A stretch of DNA of 64,000 nucleotides from Marivirga arenosa (GTDB lineage Bacteria; Bacteroidota; Bacteroidia; Cytophagales; Cyclobacteriaceae). Under the pieces are notes generated by a model. It saw only the letters and a program-made list of their open reading frames with translations, was not told the DNA's origin and did not search any database. The DNA is taken from assembly GCF_030503895.2 (NCBI RefSeq), contig NZ_CP129970.2, positions 3,878,955 to 3,942,954 on the forward strand, written 5' to 3'. How positions within the stretch are numbered: position 1 is the first letter of the stretch; every line of letters begins with the position of its first letter. The position numbers and the translations under genes were made by a program. This document shows, in pieces, positions 37,183-46,328 of the stretch.

Positions 37183-38577
37183 ATGAAAAGAATTGCTATT
37201 TGGTCAATGTTAATTCTATTTATAAGTTCTTCATGTAAAAAGGATGATCCTGAGCCGATAGAATACGAAAATGGAACCAATGAATATGTTAACAATTGGA
37301 TTTACGATAATCTGAACCTTTATTATTATTGGACGGATGATCTTCCGAATAAAAATATTGAAGGGCAAAATCCTGAAGATTTTTTCTATAGTTTGCTTTC
37401 AAACCAAGATCGATTCTCTTGGATTCAGTCAAATTTTAAAGAATTGCTAAATTCTCTTCAAGGGATATCGAAGGAAGGTGGATATGAGTATATTCTTTAT
37501 AACGATCCAGATAGGGTAAATGGAGTAGTCGGACAGATAGCCTATATCAAAGAAAACTCTCCTGCGGAATCAGTAAATCTGAGAAGAGGAGACTTATTTA
37601 CACATATTAATGGTAGCATATTAACAGTAGATAATTATTCATCATTATTAGGTGAACTAAAAGAAACCCATAGCCTTACCATTAAAAGGTTTGATTTTGA
37701 CTCAGAAGAATTTTTAACTGAAGGCGATGTAAGCATTACTCCTATTCAATTTGCTGAAAATCCAAACTTCATGGACACGGTGTATTCTCGCAATGGAAAA
37801 AAAATAGCTTATTATGTTTATAATTTCTTTGCAGTAGGAACAGACGATGATAGTGCGGCTTATGCTTCTGAAATGGATGTTATCTTTGAAAAATTTAAAT
37901 CTGAATCTGTAGATCATTTAGTGATAGATCTAAGATATAATAGTGGTGGAGCTGAAAGAGCAACAATTAATTTAGCCAGCTTAATCGGATCTAATGTATC
38001 GGATCAAGATATTTTTGTGAAAAGAAAATATAACGAGGGCCTAGAGCAAGCATTTATAGATGAATATGGTGAAGAATCACTCTATAGAACCTTTGTTAAC
38101 AAAGCTGCCAATATTGGGGCTCAGTTACAAAGTCCTCAACTAACTGTGATAACCTCATCCAGAACTGCCTCGGCCTCTGAATTATTAATTAATGGATTAA
38201 ATCCGTTTATGGATATTTTCATTATAGGTGATACTACAGTAGGAAAAAATGTGGGATCTACTTCCTTTTACGAAGAAAATAACAATGAAAACAATTGGGG
38301 AATGCAACCTATTATTACGAAATCCTTTAACAGTTTAAATCAATCAGATTATGATTTAGGGTTTTATCCTGATATTGCATTGAAAGATAACTCATTGGTT
38401 AAACTTCAATTAGGAGATGTAAATGAAAGGCTTTTGAAAGAAGCTTTAGTTTATTTAGCAGGAAGCGATGAACTGAGTAGACAAAAACAGTTAAAAGAAA
38501 TACCATCTAAAGATATTATGAGTAGTATAGAGCGAAAGAAATTATATGGTATTTATGATATTGAGTTAGAAAATTGA
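37183..38577 (+). CDS. S41-family (C-terminal processing) peptidase lipoprotein
   Basis: A 464-residue protein with a lipoprotein signal ending SSSC (Cys17), an N-terminal helical part, a PDZ-like domain (GQIAYIKENSPAESVNLRRGDLFTHIN), then the tail-specific protease core. The catalytic Ser/Lys dyad is S330 in RTASASELL and K355 in DTTVGKNVGS. HLVIDLRYNSGG leads into the active site. It probably degrades or matures proteins in the periplasm while anchored to a membrane. 33 bp separate it from the PhzF gene and a strong terminator follows. Confidence 0.92.
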   Translation: MKRIAIWSMLILFISSSCKKDDPEPIEYENGTNEYVNNWIYDNLNLYYYWTDDLPNKNIEGQNPEDFFYSLLSNQDRFSWIQSNFKELLNSLQGISKEGGYEYILYNDPDRVNGVVGQIAYIKENSPAESVNLRRGDLFTHINGSILTVDNYSSLLGELKETHSLTIKRFDFDSEEFLTEGDVSITPIQFAENPNFMDTVYSRNGKKIAYYVYNFFAVGTDDDSAAYASEMDVIFEKFKSESVDHLVIDLRYNSGGAERATINLASLIGSNVSDQDIFVKRKYNEGLEQAFIDEYGEESLYRTFVNKAANIGAQLQSPQLTVITSSRTASASELLINGLNPFMDIFIIGDTTVGKNVGSTSFYEENNNENNWGMQPIITKSFNSLNQSDYDLGFYPDIALKDNSLVKLQLGDVNERLLKEALVYLAGSDELSRQKQLKEIPSKDIMSSIERKKLYGIYDIELEN

Positions 38578-38640
38578 TTTTCTGATTTTTCTTTCATAGC
38601 GATACTTTTATGTAATGCTATTTCAGGACTAGACAGACAT

Positions 38641-38690
38641 TTCAATAAAAAAGGGAGACTTAATGATGTGAGTCTCCCTTTTTTATTGAA
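38641..38690. terminator. Perfect bidirectional terminator between S41 peptidase and siaC
   Basis: A perfect 20-bp inverted repeat (left arm 38641-38660, right arm 38671-38690, core GGGAGACT / AGTCTCCC) with a 10-nt loop and U-tracts in both directions. It separates the convergent S41 peptidase and siaC transcripts. Confidence 0.95.
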
Positions 38691-38700
38691 ATAATTTTAA

Positions 38701-39090
38701 TTAAGCCATATCATCTTCTAAGGGCACTACTTCAAATTCCATATCTAGTGAATCTCTAAAATCTTCAATATCCTCTCCCATTTCATCATCTCCTTCAACA
38801 AAGTTCCAAACTATAGATAGTTTAGTTCCATTATCTTCTAAATCTTTAAGATCAGATAATAAATCAAATAAACATTTAGATGAAGAAGTATTAAAATATT
38901 TCAAGTAAATATTAACATCTAATTTATCAGGACTTTTACCTCCAAATGCTTTCAACTTATTTCTAAGCATGCTGTAAAGCATTACAACATCTTCATCATA
39001 AGATTTGCCTTTTATTTGCAAAGTACCATTTTCTTCATCAAATCGTACGTATGGAGCTGCCTCTTTAGCTGGAATTTCTAATACACTCAT
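38701..39090 (-). CDS. siaC: SiaC-family regulatory phosphoprotein (DUF1987)
   Basis: A 129-residue protein that matches the SiaC/DUF1987 family in length and pattern (AAPYVRFDEENGTLQIKGKS, DVNIYLKYFNTSSSKCLFDL). In Pseudomonas SiaC is phosphorylated on Thr68 by the SiaB kinase and dephosphorylated by the PP2C phosphatase SiaA. The unphosphorylated form stimulates the diguanylate cyclase SiaD. Here residue 68 is also Thr, in NTSSSK. It is transcribed divergently from a cluster that encodes a PP2C/SpoIIE phosphatase, the expected partner. No SiaB-like kinase or GGDEF protein is visible. Confidence 0.88.
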   Translation of the reverse strand: MSVLEIPAKEAAPYVRFDEENGTLQIKGKSYDEDVVMLYSMLRNKLKAFGGKSPDKLDVNIYLKYFNTSSSKCLFDLLSDLKDLEDNGTKLSIVWNFVEGDDEMGEDIEDFRDSLDMEFEVVPLEDDMA

Positions 39091-39215
39091 TAAAAAGTAA
39101 TTTTTGATTATTTAACAATAATAGTGATTATCCTCATCTTTTCGCTAAAAAAAATTTCACATGTAATAAAATTTCGATTAATTAAACTTTTCTTTCGATT
39201 ATCAGGAAAAGGTTG

Positions 39216-39239
39216 TCTAAACAATTATTTAAGTTTAGA
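39216..39239. promoter_or_regulatory. Inverted repeat in the siaC/HEAT-gene divergent spacer
   Basis: TCTAAAC-N10-GTTTAGA has perfect 7-bp arms and ends 8 bp before the ATG at 39248. It could be an operator for the divergent promoters or a leader hairpin. I saw no clear Bacteroidota promoter in the 157-bp spacer. Confidence 0.4.
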
Positions 39240-39247
39240 TTTAAAAT

Positions 39248-41782
39248 ATGAACTCAAACACGCACACATACAAGAACTTATACAAAAGTAAGATTCTAAG
39301 GTATAGTACAATTATATACTTCCTGAATTTATTGTGTTTTGGTTCTCTTACATTTATTTATTTATTCGGTGCGTATAGTATTCTTGATCCTGATTTTGCC
39401 TATATATTAGCATTAGGGTCTTTAGTATTAATCAGTTTTATAAATAGCAAAGTTAGGTACAGTTTATATTGGCTTTTACGCTCAAAAATTCATCAAAATC
39501 TGTTCGCTAACCAATTTAACATATTCAATCTAGTTTTTTCTTTACTTGTAATTATTTTAATTTATTTCAATAGACAAGCAGGGGGAATTGAAATAGAGTT
39601 TGGACTTATTGGATCAATTCTATTCATGTCAGGTTTACTAATTTCTTTTTATTTCTGGAATGCATTTAGTGAAAATAATGAAAAAGCAATTATTGAAATA
39701 ATTCAAAGCAGGCCTTTAGCAAATTATAAAAATTACGAGATATATGTGATTTTAATTTCTGTAGCTATTTTCGGTTTAGCTTACGATTACACTCCAAAAT
39801 CACTGGAATACTCTCTTTATTTCCCTACTGGTTTTCTCATGATTTTTTCTGGAATCATGTTTTTCTTAAATGGATTTATACATAAATCGATCTTTCTTTA
39901 CTTCAAAATTGATTCAGATGCAAAAAGTATTGAAACGGAAGATCGTTACAAATCTTTAATTTTTGAAGAAAATCCATATCAAACAATAATACAATTAGAA
40001 GACGACTTTCATCAACTTAATTATGATAACCAGAAACGTCTACTATTAACTCTGCAAAGACTTTCAGCTATTGATCTAATAGAAAGTTTAGAAGCTATTA
40101 TTACAAATACCTCAAGTGATGATAAAATCTTTAAGGTTCTCTCTGAGGTTCACTTTTATCTTAAAAACCTGAGAAGAAAAATAGAACTTGTTGAGAATCC
40201 ATTTGAGTTTATTGAACAGTCCAATGATTTAAGCATCATTAAAGGAATAATAAGAAAGCAGATCACAAAAGATGATAAGAATTTAATTATTAAATTACTT
40301 AATGATAGCCGAATAGCTATAGTAAAACCGGCTTGTATCGTTGCAGGATATTATGATGACATCAATATTATCTCAATATTAATTGAGCATCTTGAAAAAC
40401 CTAATTTGACCCATTGGGCACAAATGGCTCTTAAAAAAATAGGAGAAAAATCAATCAAATATCTTGAAATCGAATACTTTAAAAGAAAGGATAATCTATT
40501 GTTTGTTGATTCATGTTTTAATCTGATTTGTCAAATAGAGAACCATAGTAATTATAATTTGCTTTTTTCTGCATTAAATGATAATGATAGTAATGTAAGA
40601 AAGATAGCTGCGAAGAAAATTGTAGAATATGACATTCCAATTACTGAAAATCACAGAAGATATTTTAAAAGACTATTTGATGATTTGGTGTTAAGCATTT
40701 TAAGTAATGACTATCTCATTAATCAACTACAGCTTCAAAATGAAAAGTTTAAAACCTTAAGAAATGCAATTGAGAATGAGAATAAGGAAGCCATATACCT
40801 TATTATCAATATTGTGAAATTATATTATCATGGGGAGGTAGTTGAAAAAATATTTAATGGCTATAAAAGCCAAGATAAATCACTTCATGCTGCCACTAAT
40901 CTCTTGATAGATATTATGTTTGAGGATAACATTTCTGTTAGAGATAAATTAAAAACAATCTTTTCTCCCTATGAAAGAGTATTATTAGAAGCTCTTCAAG
41001 ATGAATTTCCAGGGATAAATCTAAAACCTAAATTTGAAGCCGAGGAAGAACTTATTTGGCATATTTTAAAAAAGGAATACGATCAAATTAATAGCTGGAC
41101 CAGAGCCTGCGCACTTAATATTTTGCATTACACCTATAAAGAAGATATTCCATTTGAATTAGCCGCAGAATTTTTAAACAAGAATAGGTTATTGAAAGAA
41201 GTGGCTGCTGTTAATATTTACAATAACTTACCAGAGTTTTATACTATATTTTTAGATAGACTTGTAGATGATGAGTCCAAGCGAATTGATTATTTAATTA
41301 GATCTAATCTCGATATTGCTAACCCTAAGCAAATTAATGCTGACAATTTAATGCTGGAGGATAAAATCAAATTCTTAATCAGCATTCCTTATTTAAATTC
41401 GTTATCAATTTCTGAAATTATTAATTTCCATACTTATTTTAAAGTCAGTGTTTTAAAAGCTGGAGAACACAAGATATCGTTGCAAAAAGAATCTAATTTA
41501 GGTTACTGGATTATTGAAACGGGAACCATATCTTATTCTAAAAATGGAATTGATTTTTATGAATATAATAAAAGGGACATCATTAGATTATCTGATCATG
41601 AAACTTTAGCCGATAATGTTTTCTTTTATTGTGAAGAAGATACTCGGTTTTTAATTATAGAAGAAGTTACCCTAATGAATATAATTCAAGGGTATAATGA
41701 GATAATACAAAAATATATTAATATCTTGCCAGATAAAGACAAGAGTAAAAACATCAAAGAACTAAATCAAAACGCTGCTTGA
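39248..41782 (+). CDS. Membrane protein with HEAT-like repeats and C-terminal cNMP-binding-like domain
   Basis: An 844-residue protein. The first ~220 residues carry about six hydrophobic helices. A helical region (about 240-690) of HEAT-like repeats follows (ISILIEHLEKPNLTHWAQMA; LNDNDSNVRKIAAKKIVEYD). The last ~110 residues (FHTYFKVSVLKAGEHKISLQ, GYWIIETGTISYSKNG) look like a degenerate Crp/cNMP jelly roll that lacks a clear phosphate-binding cassette. A similar layout is known in HEAT/cNMP fusions of nucleotide-transporter-like membrane proteins. It is the first gene of the cluster and overlaps the next by 4 bp. Role as a sensor is inference. Confidence 0.6.
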   Translation: MNSNTHTYKNLYKSKILRYSTIIYFLNLLCFGSLTFIYLFGAYSILDPDFAYILALGSLVLISFINSKVRYSLYWLLRSKIHQNLFANQFNIFNLVFSLLVIILIYFNRQAGGIEIEFGLIGSILFMSGLLISFYFWNAFSENNEKAIIEIIQSRPLANYKNYEIYVILISVAIFGLAYDYTPKSLEYSLYFPTGFLMIFSGIMFFLNGFIHKSIFLYFKIDSDAKSIETEDRYKSLIFEENPYQTIIQLEDDFHQLNYDNQKRLLLTLQRLSAIDLIESLEAIITNTSSDDKIFKVLSEVHFYLKNLRRKIELVENPFEFIEQSNDLSIIKGIIRKQITKDDKNLIIKLLNDSRIAIVKPACIVAGYYDDINIISILIEHLEKPNLTHWAQMALKKIGEKSIKYLEIEYFKRKDNLLFVDSCFNLICQIENHSNYNLLFSALNDNDSNVRKIAAKKIVEYDIPITENHRRYFKRLFDDLVLSILSNDYLINQLQLQNEKFKTLRNAIENENKEAIYLIINIVKLYYHGEVVEKIFNGYKSQDKSLHAATNLLIDIMFEDNISVRDKLKTIFSPYERVLLEALQDEFPGINLKPKFEAEEELIWHILKKEYDQINSWTRACALNILHYTYKEDIPFELAAEFLNKNRLLKEVAAVNIYNNLPEFYTIFLDRLVDDESKRIDYLIRSNLDIANPKQINADNLMLEDKIKFLISIPYLNSLSISEIINFHTYFKVSVLKAGEHKISLQKESNLGYWIIETGTISYSKNGIDFYEYNKRDIIRLSDHETLADNVFFYCEEDTRFLIIEEVTLMNIIQGYNEIIQKYINILPDKDKSKNIKELNQNAA

Positions 41783-44700
41783 AAACTAGTATACCCTATA
41801 TTACCATTTTCTTCTATCTGTTTATAATACCATTTAGTAGTTTTTCACAAATTCAAAAAACAGAAAAATTTGAAGTAAATGACTTCTTAGGTGAAAGAAA
41901 TTTCATATCGGCCACTCAAGCAGATAATTTAATTATTTATTTTAATACAGATAAAGGTATTCTTAGCTATGATGGTAGTGATTTTAAAGAAGTAGGCATT
42001 AAAAATAAATCTATTAATGCACTACAAGCATACCAAAACCAATTATTCATTGCTACCAATAACTTATTACTACTTTATTCCCCTAAATCAGACTCATTAG
42101 CTGAAATTTCAACAGATGCTATAGTTCAATTTGAAATATTCAATGATGAATTATGGATGATTAGTAAAAACAGCTTATTTAAGTGGGGTGATGGCAACTT
42201 AAATAAAATATATACTAGTAGTAGTGATGCTTTCAATACTTTTAAGGTTAGTAATAATATTACAATAATAGGTCATTCTAATGGAATTAGTCTAATTGAA
42301 GGCAACAAAGAAATTTCATCATTTGGATCATTTCTTAAACCAACAAAAATAATTGAATATGACTCTTCCATTTACATATTAAGTGAAAATGCGATTTTTC
42401 AATTAAATGATGAAAAAATTGTAAGAGACTTTAGCAGTAATTCTGCAATAATGGATTTTATTATTGACGACTTTGGTAAAACCTGGTTTTTGAATAAAAA
42501 TAAAGCTTTAAAGGTTAATGATTTAATGAATGTCAATCCTGCTTTTTATGAAAATGGAACTAAACAAATTACTGGAAATAAACTATTTAATGATAAAGAA
42601 AGTAACCTATGGGTTTTAGGCCAAAATAATCTTACTAAAATCAGCCAAAATAACGCTTTCTCTAAATTATTAATTGATGATGTATTAGAAATATTTACTG
42701 GAGAAACGAGCAATATTATTATTTCGAATAATCAAATCATCTACTACAGTGCCCTTACTGGATTAAGAAAAATTCAAATTAATAGCAGTGATAAACCACT
42801 TGATAATTATCATGCATTTTACAACGGAGAAGATTGGATCATAACGCTCAATGAAAATATTTATAAATTATCTGGAGATAAGCGAAGCTTACAACTAGTA
42901 AAAAAAGATAACCTCTTCTATCCTACTGCTTATATTGATGAAAATACATTTTTAGCAAAAAGTCAAAATAATAATTTATTTACTGTCAATAAAGATTTTG
43001 AACCCATTTCAAAAATTGTAAATCTTAGCTCAGTAAATAATTTGATTCATACCAACAATAGTATAGTGGCTTATTCTGACAATTCTATAAACAGATTAAG
43101 CTATGAGGGCGTAATGATGAATTCAATTGAATTCCCTGATTCTATTAAAATTAATAACATTATCCCCGCTAAAGAAGGTTTTTGGTATCATACTTTGTCA
43201 GATGTATTTAAGGTAAATTATAAAGGTGATTTTACAAAAATTAATATAAAAACTGATTTAACAACTGAACTTAGAATTCTTAATACATTTGATGATTTTG
43301 AAAATAATTTATGGATCTCAACTCCAGACAAATTATTAAGATTCCCTGTAAATCCTGATAAAGAGGAGAGCATACTAGAGAATTTCACGGAGTATAACAA
43401 AAATGATTTTCTAATTTCTACTTACTTTAAAAGTGCCAAAAAAGATTCTACTTCGCTTCTATGGTTTACTCATGATAATGGAATTTCCATTTATAACCCT
43501 TTAAAAGAAATACCCAATTTAGTTCCCCCCAGTGTAAGTGTTAAAAATGCTTTTGCTTATGAGTTAGATAATTTTAATAATCCTTACGACACTACTTACT
43601 TTTTAGAAAATCAAGAGAAAATTAGCAGTAATGCAATAGTTATTATTGAACCTAGTGTTATATCTCACTTCAATTGTGATAAAGCCACTATAGGTTATAA
43701 AAATTTAAGCACGAGCCAAGCGGAAAGACGAATAAGAAATGGAGAAAAAATTATTCTGACTGACTTAAATGACGGTTTAAATACAATCAATTTTATAGGA
43801 TATAATAGTAATGGAATAGAAAGTGCAAATCAAGCAAACATTAACATCTACGTTATACCTCCAATATGGAAAAGAAATTGGTTTTATTTAACAAGTATTA
43901 TATCAGTTTTTCTTTTAGGTTTTGTCGGATACAGAACAGTAATCAGTATTAAAAATAATAGAGCAAGAGATCTTGAGGAAGAATTACATAAAGGTCTTGA
44001 AGATCTTGAGAAAAAATCTCATTTACAAGTATTGAAGGCTGAAAGGTTAAAACAATTAAATGAGTTAATCACCTCACAAAAAAGTGAATTAGAAAAAAAG
44101 AATAAGCAGATTGAATCTCAAAAATACGAGCTCTCATTAACCAATCAACAAATTAAAAAACAGAAAGACCTTCTTGAAGAAACCAGCAGTAAATTAACTT
44201 CAAGTATTAATTACGCTAAGAGAATTCAAAATGCACTAATGAGTACTGAGGTAGAAATTAAAAAAGCATTTGAAAAAAGCTTTGTTTATTTTATGCCTCG
44301 TGATATGGTAAGTGGTGACTTCTTTTGGTTCAACCAAGTCAAAAATGAAAAAGGAGAAGACCTATTAATACTTGCCGCGGTTGACTGTACAGGGCATGGT
44401 GTACCAGGAGCAATTGTAAGTGTGGTAGGTATGAACTTGCTAAATAATATCACAAAACTGAAAAAGGTTTATGATCCTGGGCAAATATTGACTGATATGA
44501 ACCATGACATCATACATGATTTGCGTCAAAATGAAACACAAGTGAATGATGGTATGGATATGACCTTAATCACTTATAATAAAACTACTAAGCAGCTGTA
44601 TTTCGCAGGAGCTAAGAACCCACTAATGTATATTGAAGATAATGAATTGATTCGAATCAAAGGTGACAAACATGCGATCGGTGGCCAACAAAGAGGAGAT

Positions 44701-44961
44701 GATAGAATCTTTACCACACATCAATTAGATTTAACAGATGGTAAAGAAAGAACCTTCTATTTATTCTCTGATGGTTATCAAGATCAATTTGGAGGTGAAA
44801 AAGGCTTTAAGTATTTGGTAGGCAATTTTAAGAAATTATTGCTAAGAATTCATGATAAAGATGTATTAGATCAAAAAACTATTTTGCATGAAGAAATAGA
44901 AGAATGGAAATCAGGTTATCCACAAACAGATGATATACTGGTAATTGGATTGAAATTATGA
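41779..44961 (+). CDS. Propeller-TM-coiled coil-PP2C/SpoIIE phosphatase
   Basis: A 1060-residue protein starting at TTG 41779, inside the stop of the preceding gene. A signal-like hydrophobic start is followed by a large periplasmic region resembling two-component regulator propellers and a Y_Y_Y-like domain (to about 695). One TM helix (about 702-722), a coiled coil (about 730-800), then a SpoIIE-type phosphatase (about 810-1060). Metal-binding Asp residues are in MVSGDFFWF, AAVDCTGHGVPGA, DGMDMTLITY, LFSDGYQDQF and PQTDDILVIG. It should sense something outside the cell and dephosphorylate a Ser/Thr phosphoprotein. SiaC is the obvious candidate. Overlaps the TIR-like gene by 4 bp. Confidence 0.88.
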   Translation: MKTSIPYITIFFYLFIIPFSSFSQIQKTEKFEVNDFLGERNFISATQADNLIIYFNTDKGILSYDGSDFKEVGIKNKSINALQAYQNQLFIATNNLLLLYSPKSDSLAEISTDAIVQFEIFNDELWMISKNSLFKWGDGNLNKIYTSSSDAFNTFKVSNNITIIGHSNGISLIEGNKEISSFGSFLKPTKIIEYDSSIYILSENAIFQLNDEKIVRDFSSNSAIMDFIIDDFGKTWFLNKNKALKVNDLMNVNPAFYENGTKQITGNKLFNDKESNLWVLGQNNLTKISQNNAFSKLLIDDVLEIFTGETSNIIISNNQIIYYSALTGLRKIQINSSDKPLDNYHAFYNGEDWIITLNENIYKLSGDKRSLQLVKKDNLFYPTAYIDENTFLAKSQNNNLFTVNKDFEPISKIVNLSSVNNLIHTNNSIVAYSDNSINRLSYEGVMMNSIEFPDSIKINNIIPAKEGFWYHTLSDVFKVNYKGDFTKINIKTDLTTELRILNTFDDFENNLWISTPDKLLRFPVNPDKEESILENFTEYNKNDFLISTYFKSAKKDSTSLLWFTHDNGISIYNPLKEIPNLVPPSVSVKNAFAYELDNFNNPYDTTYFLENQEKISSNAIVIIEPSVISHFNCDKATIGYKNLSTSQAERRIRNGEKIILTDLNDGLNTINFIGYNSNGIESANQANINIYVIPPIWKRNWFYLTSIISVFLLGFVGYRTVISIKNNRARDLEEELHKGLEDLEKKSHLQVLKAERLKQLNELITSQKSELEKKNKQIESQKYELSLTNQQIKKQKDLLEETSSKLTSSINYAKRIQNALMSTEVEIKKAFEKSFVYFMPRDMVSGDFFWFNQVKNEKGEDLLILAAVDCTGHGVPGAIVSVVGMNLLNNITKLKKVYDPGQILTDMNHDIIHDLRQNETQVNDGMDMTLITYNKTTKQLYFAGAKNPLMYIEDNELIRIKGDKHAIGGQQRGDDRIFTTHQLDLTDGKERTFYLFSDGYQDQFGGEKGFKYLVGNFKKLLLRIHDKDVLDQKTILHEEIEEWKSGYPQTDDILVIGLKL

Positions 44962-46328
44962 AAGAAGAAAAGAAACATATCATCTTAAAGTTTACTCAAA
45001 ACGATAATATAAAAGGTTCTGACCAAGAATTGGGATGGGTTGATTATTTCGTAAAGTTTTTAAAAACTGGACTAGCTTATCAGCTTGAAAATCCGGTTGA
45101 ATTTGAATACAAAAATGAGCTAGAATTAATTACTAAAGATGATTTTGACCGTGCTGATTTAATATTTTACATATTATCCCCTGCCATGGTGTTTTCTTCT
45201 AACCTTAATCAAGATTCTAATGAACTGGAGCAAGCCTTTAATTTTGACATTCCTCTTATTAATTCTAAGATTAAAAAAGTATTCAAAGCACCTGTAAAAA
45301 TTGAAGATTTACCTTTATCTCTCTCCACTCCTACTTACTATAGGTTTTATGATAATAGCTTAATAAATGAGCAAAATTATGAAACTTATGAAGGCTGGAG
45401 TGAATACCAAGAAAATGAAAACTACTGGAAAGTATTTGCTGATGTTTTATTGGATACCATTTCAATTCTATCAAAAGAAGTAAATGAGCCTAAAAATACC
45501 ATCTTTATTTCTGATAAAAATAAAGCTTATTATCATAACAGAAATACTATTAAAAGGGAACTTAAAGCATATGGCTCTGAGATATTTCCAGATGAAGATT
45601 TCTCAATTGAGGCAAACTATATGTCTGATCCAGAGGAGTTCTTCATGAAAAAATGTGATCTGGCCATTCATTTTCCAGATGAATTTATAGGATTGACAAG
45701 AGAGCAAAGAAAAAAAGCTTTTGATAAATGTTCAAATATTAAAAGACTGATATGGTTTAGTCCTGTTGAAAGTCAAAAACCAGAAAAGAAAGCTCATTAC
45801 AGTGAATTAAAGGTTCAATTAAAGCCTTACCCTAATATTGAGGCAGTTGAATCTACAATTGAAGAATTTAAAGAAATTGTAAAGGAAAACATTACTAAAA
45901 TTAAGATAAGTACTGAGGTTGAAAAAGAATCTTTAAAAGAATTAATTTACGTAATTTCTGATAGCAAAATCGATAAAGCGAATTTTGATGACTTATTGAG
46001 GAATAAAAATATTTCAGAGAAATTTGAACTAAAATTAATTGATAATGTGGAGAATGTGACTGATTATAGGCATTTACATTATGAATTATTAAGAAAAGCT
46101 GACTATTTCTTCATTTTATTTTTTAAAAATAATTTACCTTGGTTAAGTTCTATGTCTGCAGAGATAAAGAAGGCTCCGGGTTTTAGAAATGAAAAAGAAA
46201 TATTAGGTAAATATATTTTGTTCAATGATAATACTATATTTAACCGGGAAAAACTCAAAGATTTTCAACTGATTCCAAAAAACAAACCAGAAGAATTATT
46301 TGAGGTAGTACAAAATTTAGCAGTTTAA
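44958..46328 (+). CDS. TIR-like multi-segment protein
   Basis: A 456-residue soluble protein. Residues about 183-285 follow the TIR-like pattern found beside bacterial STAND NTPases: NTIFISDKNKAYYHNRNTIK, RELKAYGSEIFPDEDF, KCDLAIHFPDEFIGLTREQR, IKRLIWFSP. This matches the 'FvA.t..dL...R..lk.eL...G..vlPd......c.lsIH..g' form. Residues 1-165 (DRADLIFYILSP) and 330-456 (ELIYVISDSK, KADYFFILFF) look like further Rossmann-like segments of the same kind. The NADase catalytic Glu cannot be confirmed. It abuts the nSTAND gene with no gap. Confidence 0.6.
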   Translation: MKEEKKHIILKFTQNDNIKGSDQELGWVDYFVKFLKTGLAYQLENPVEFEYKNELELITKDDFDRADLIFYILSPAMVFSSNLNQDSNELEQAFNFDIPLINSKIKKVFKAPVKIEDLPLSLSTPTYYRFYDNSLINEQNYETYEGWSEYQENENYWKVFADVLLDTISILSKEVNEPKNTIFISDKNKAYYHNRNTIKRELKAYGSEIFPDEDFSIEANYMSDPEEFFMKKCDLAIHFPDEFIGLTREQRKKAFDKCSNIKRLIWFSPVESQKPEKKAHYSELKVQLKPYPNIEAVESTIEEFKEIVKENITKIKISTEVEKESLKELIYVISDSKIDKANFDDLLRNKNISEKFELKLIDNVENVTDYRHLHYELLRKADYFFILFFKNNLPWLSSMSAEIKKAPGFRNEKEILGKYILFNDNTIFNREKLKDFQLIPKNKPEELFEVVQNLAV

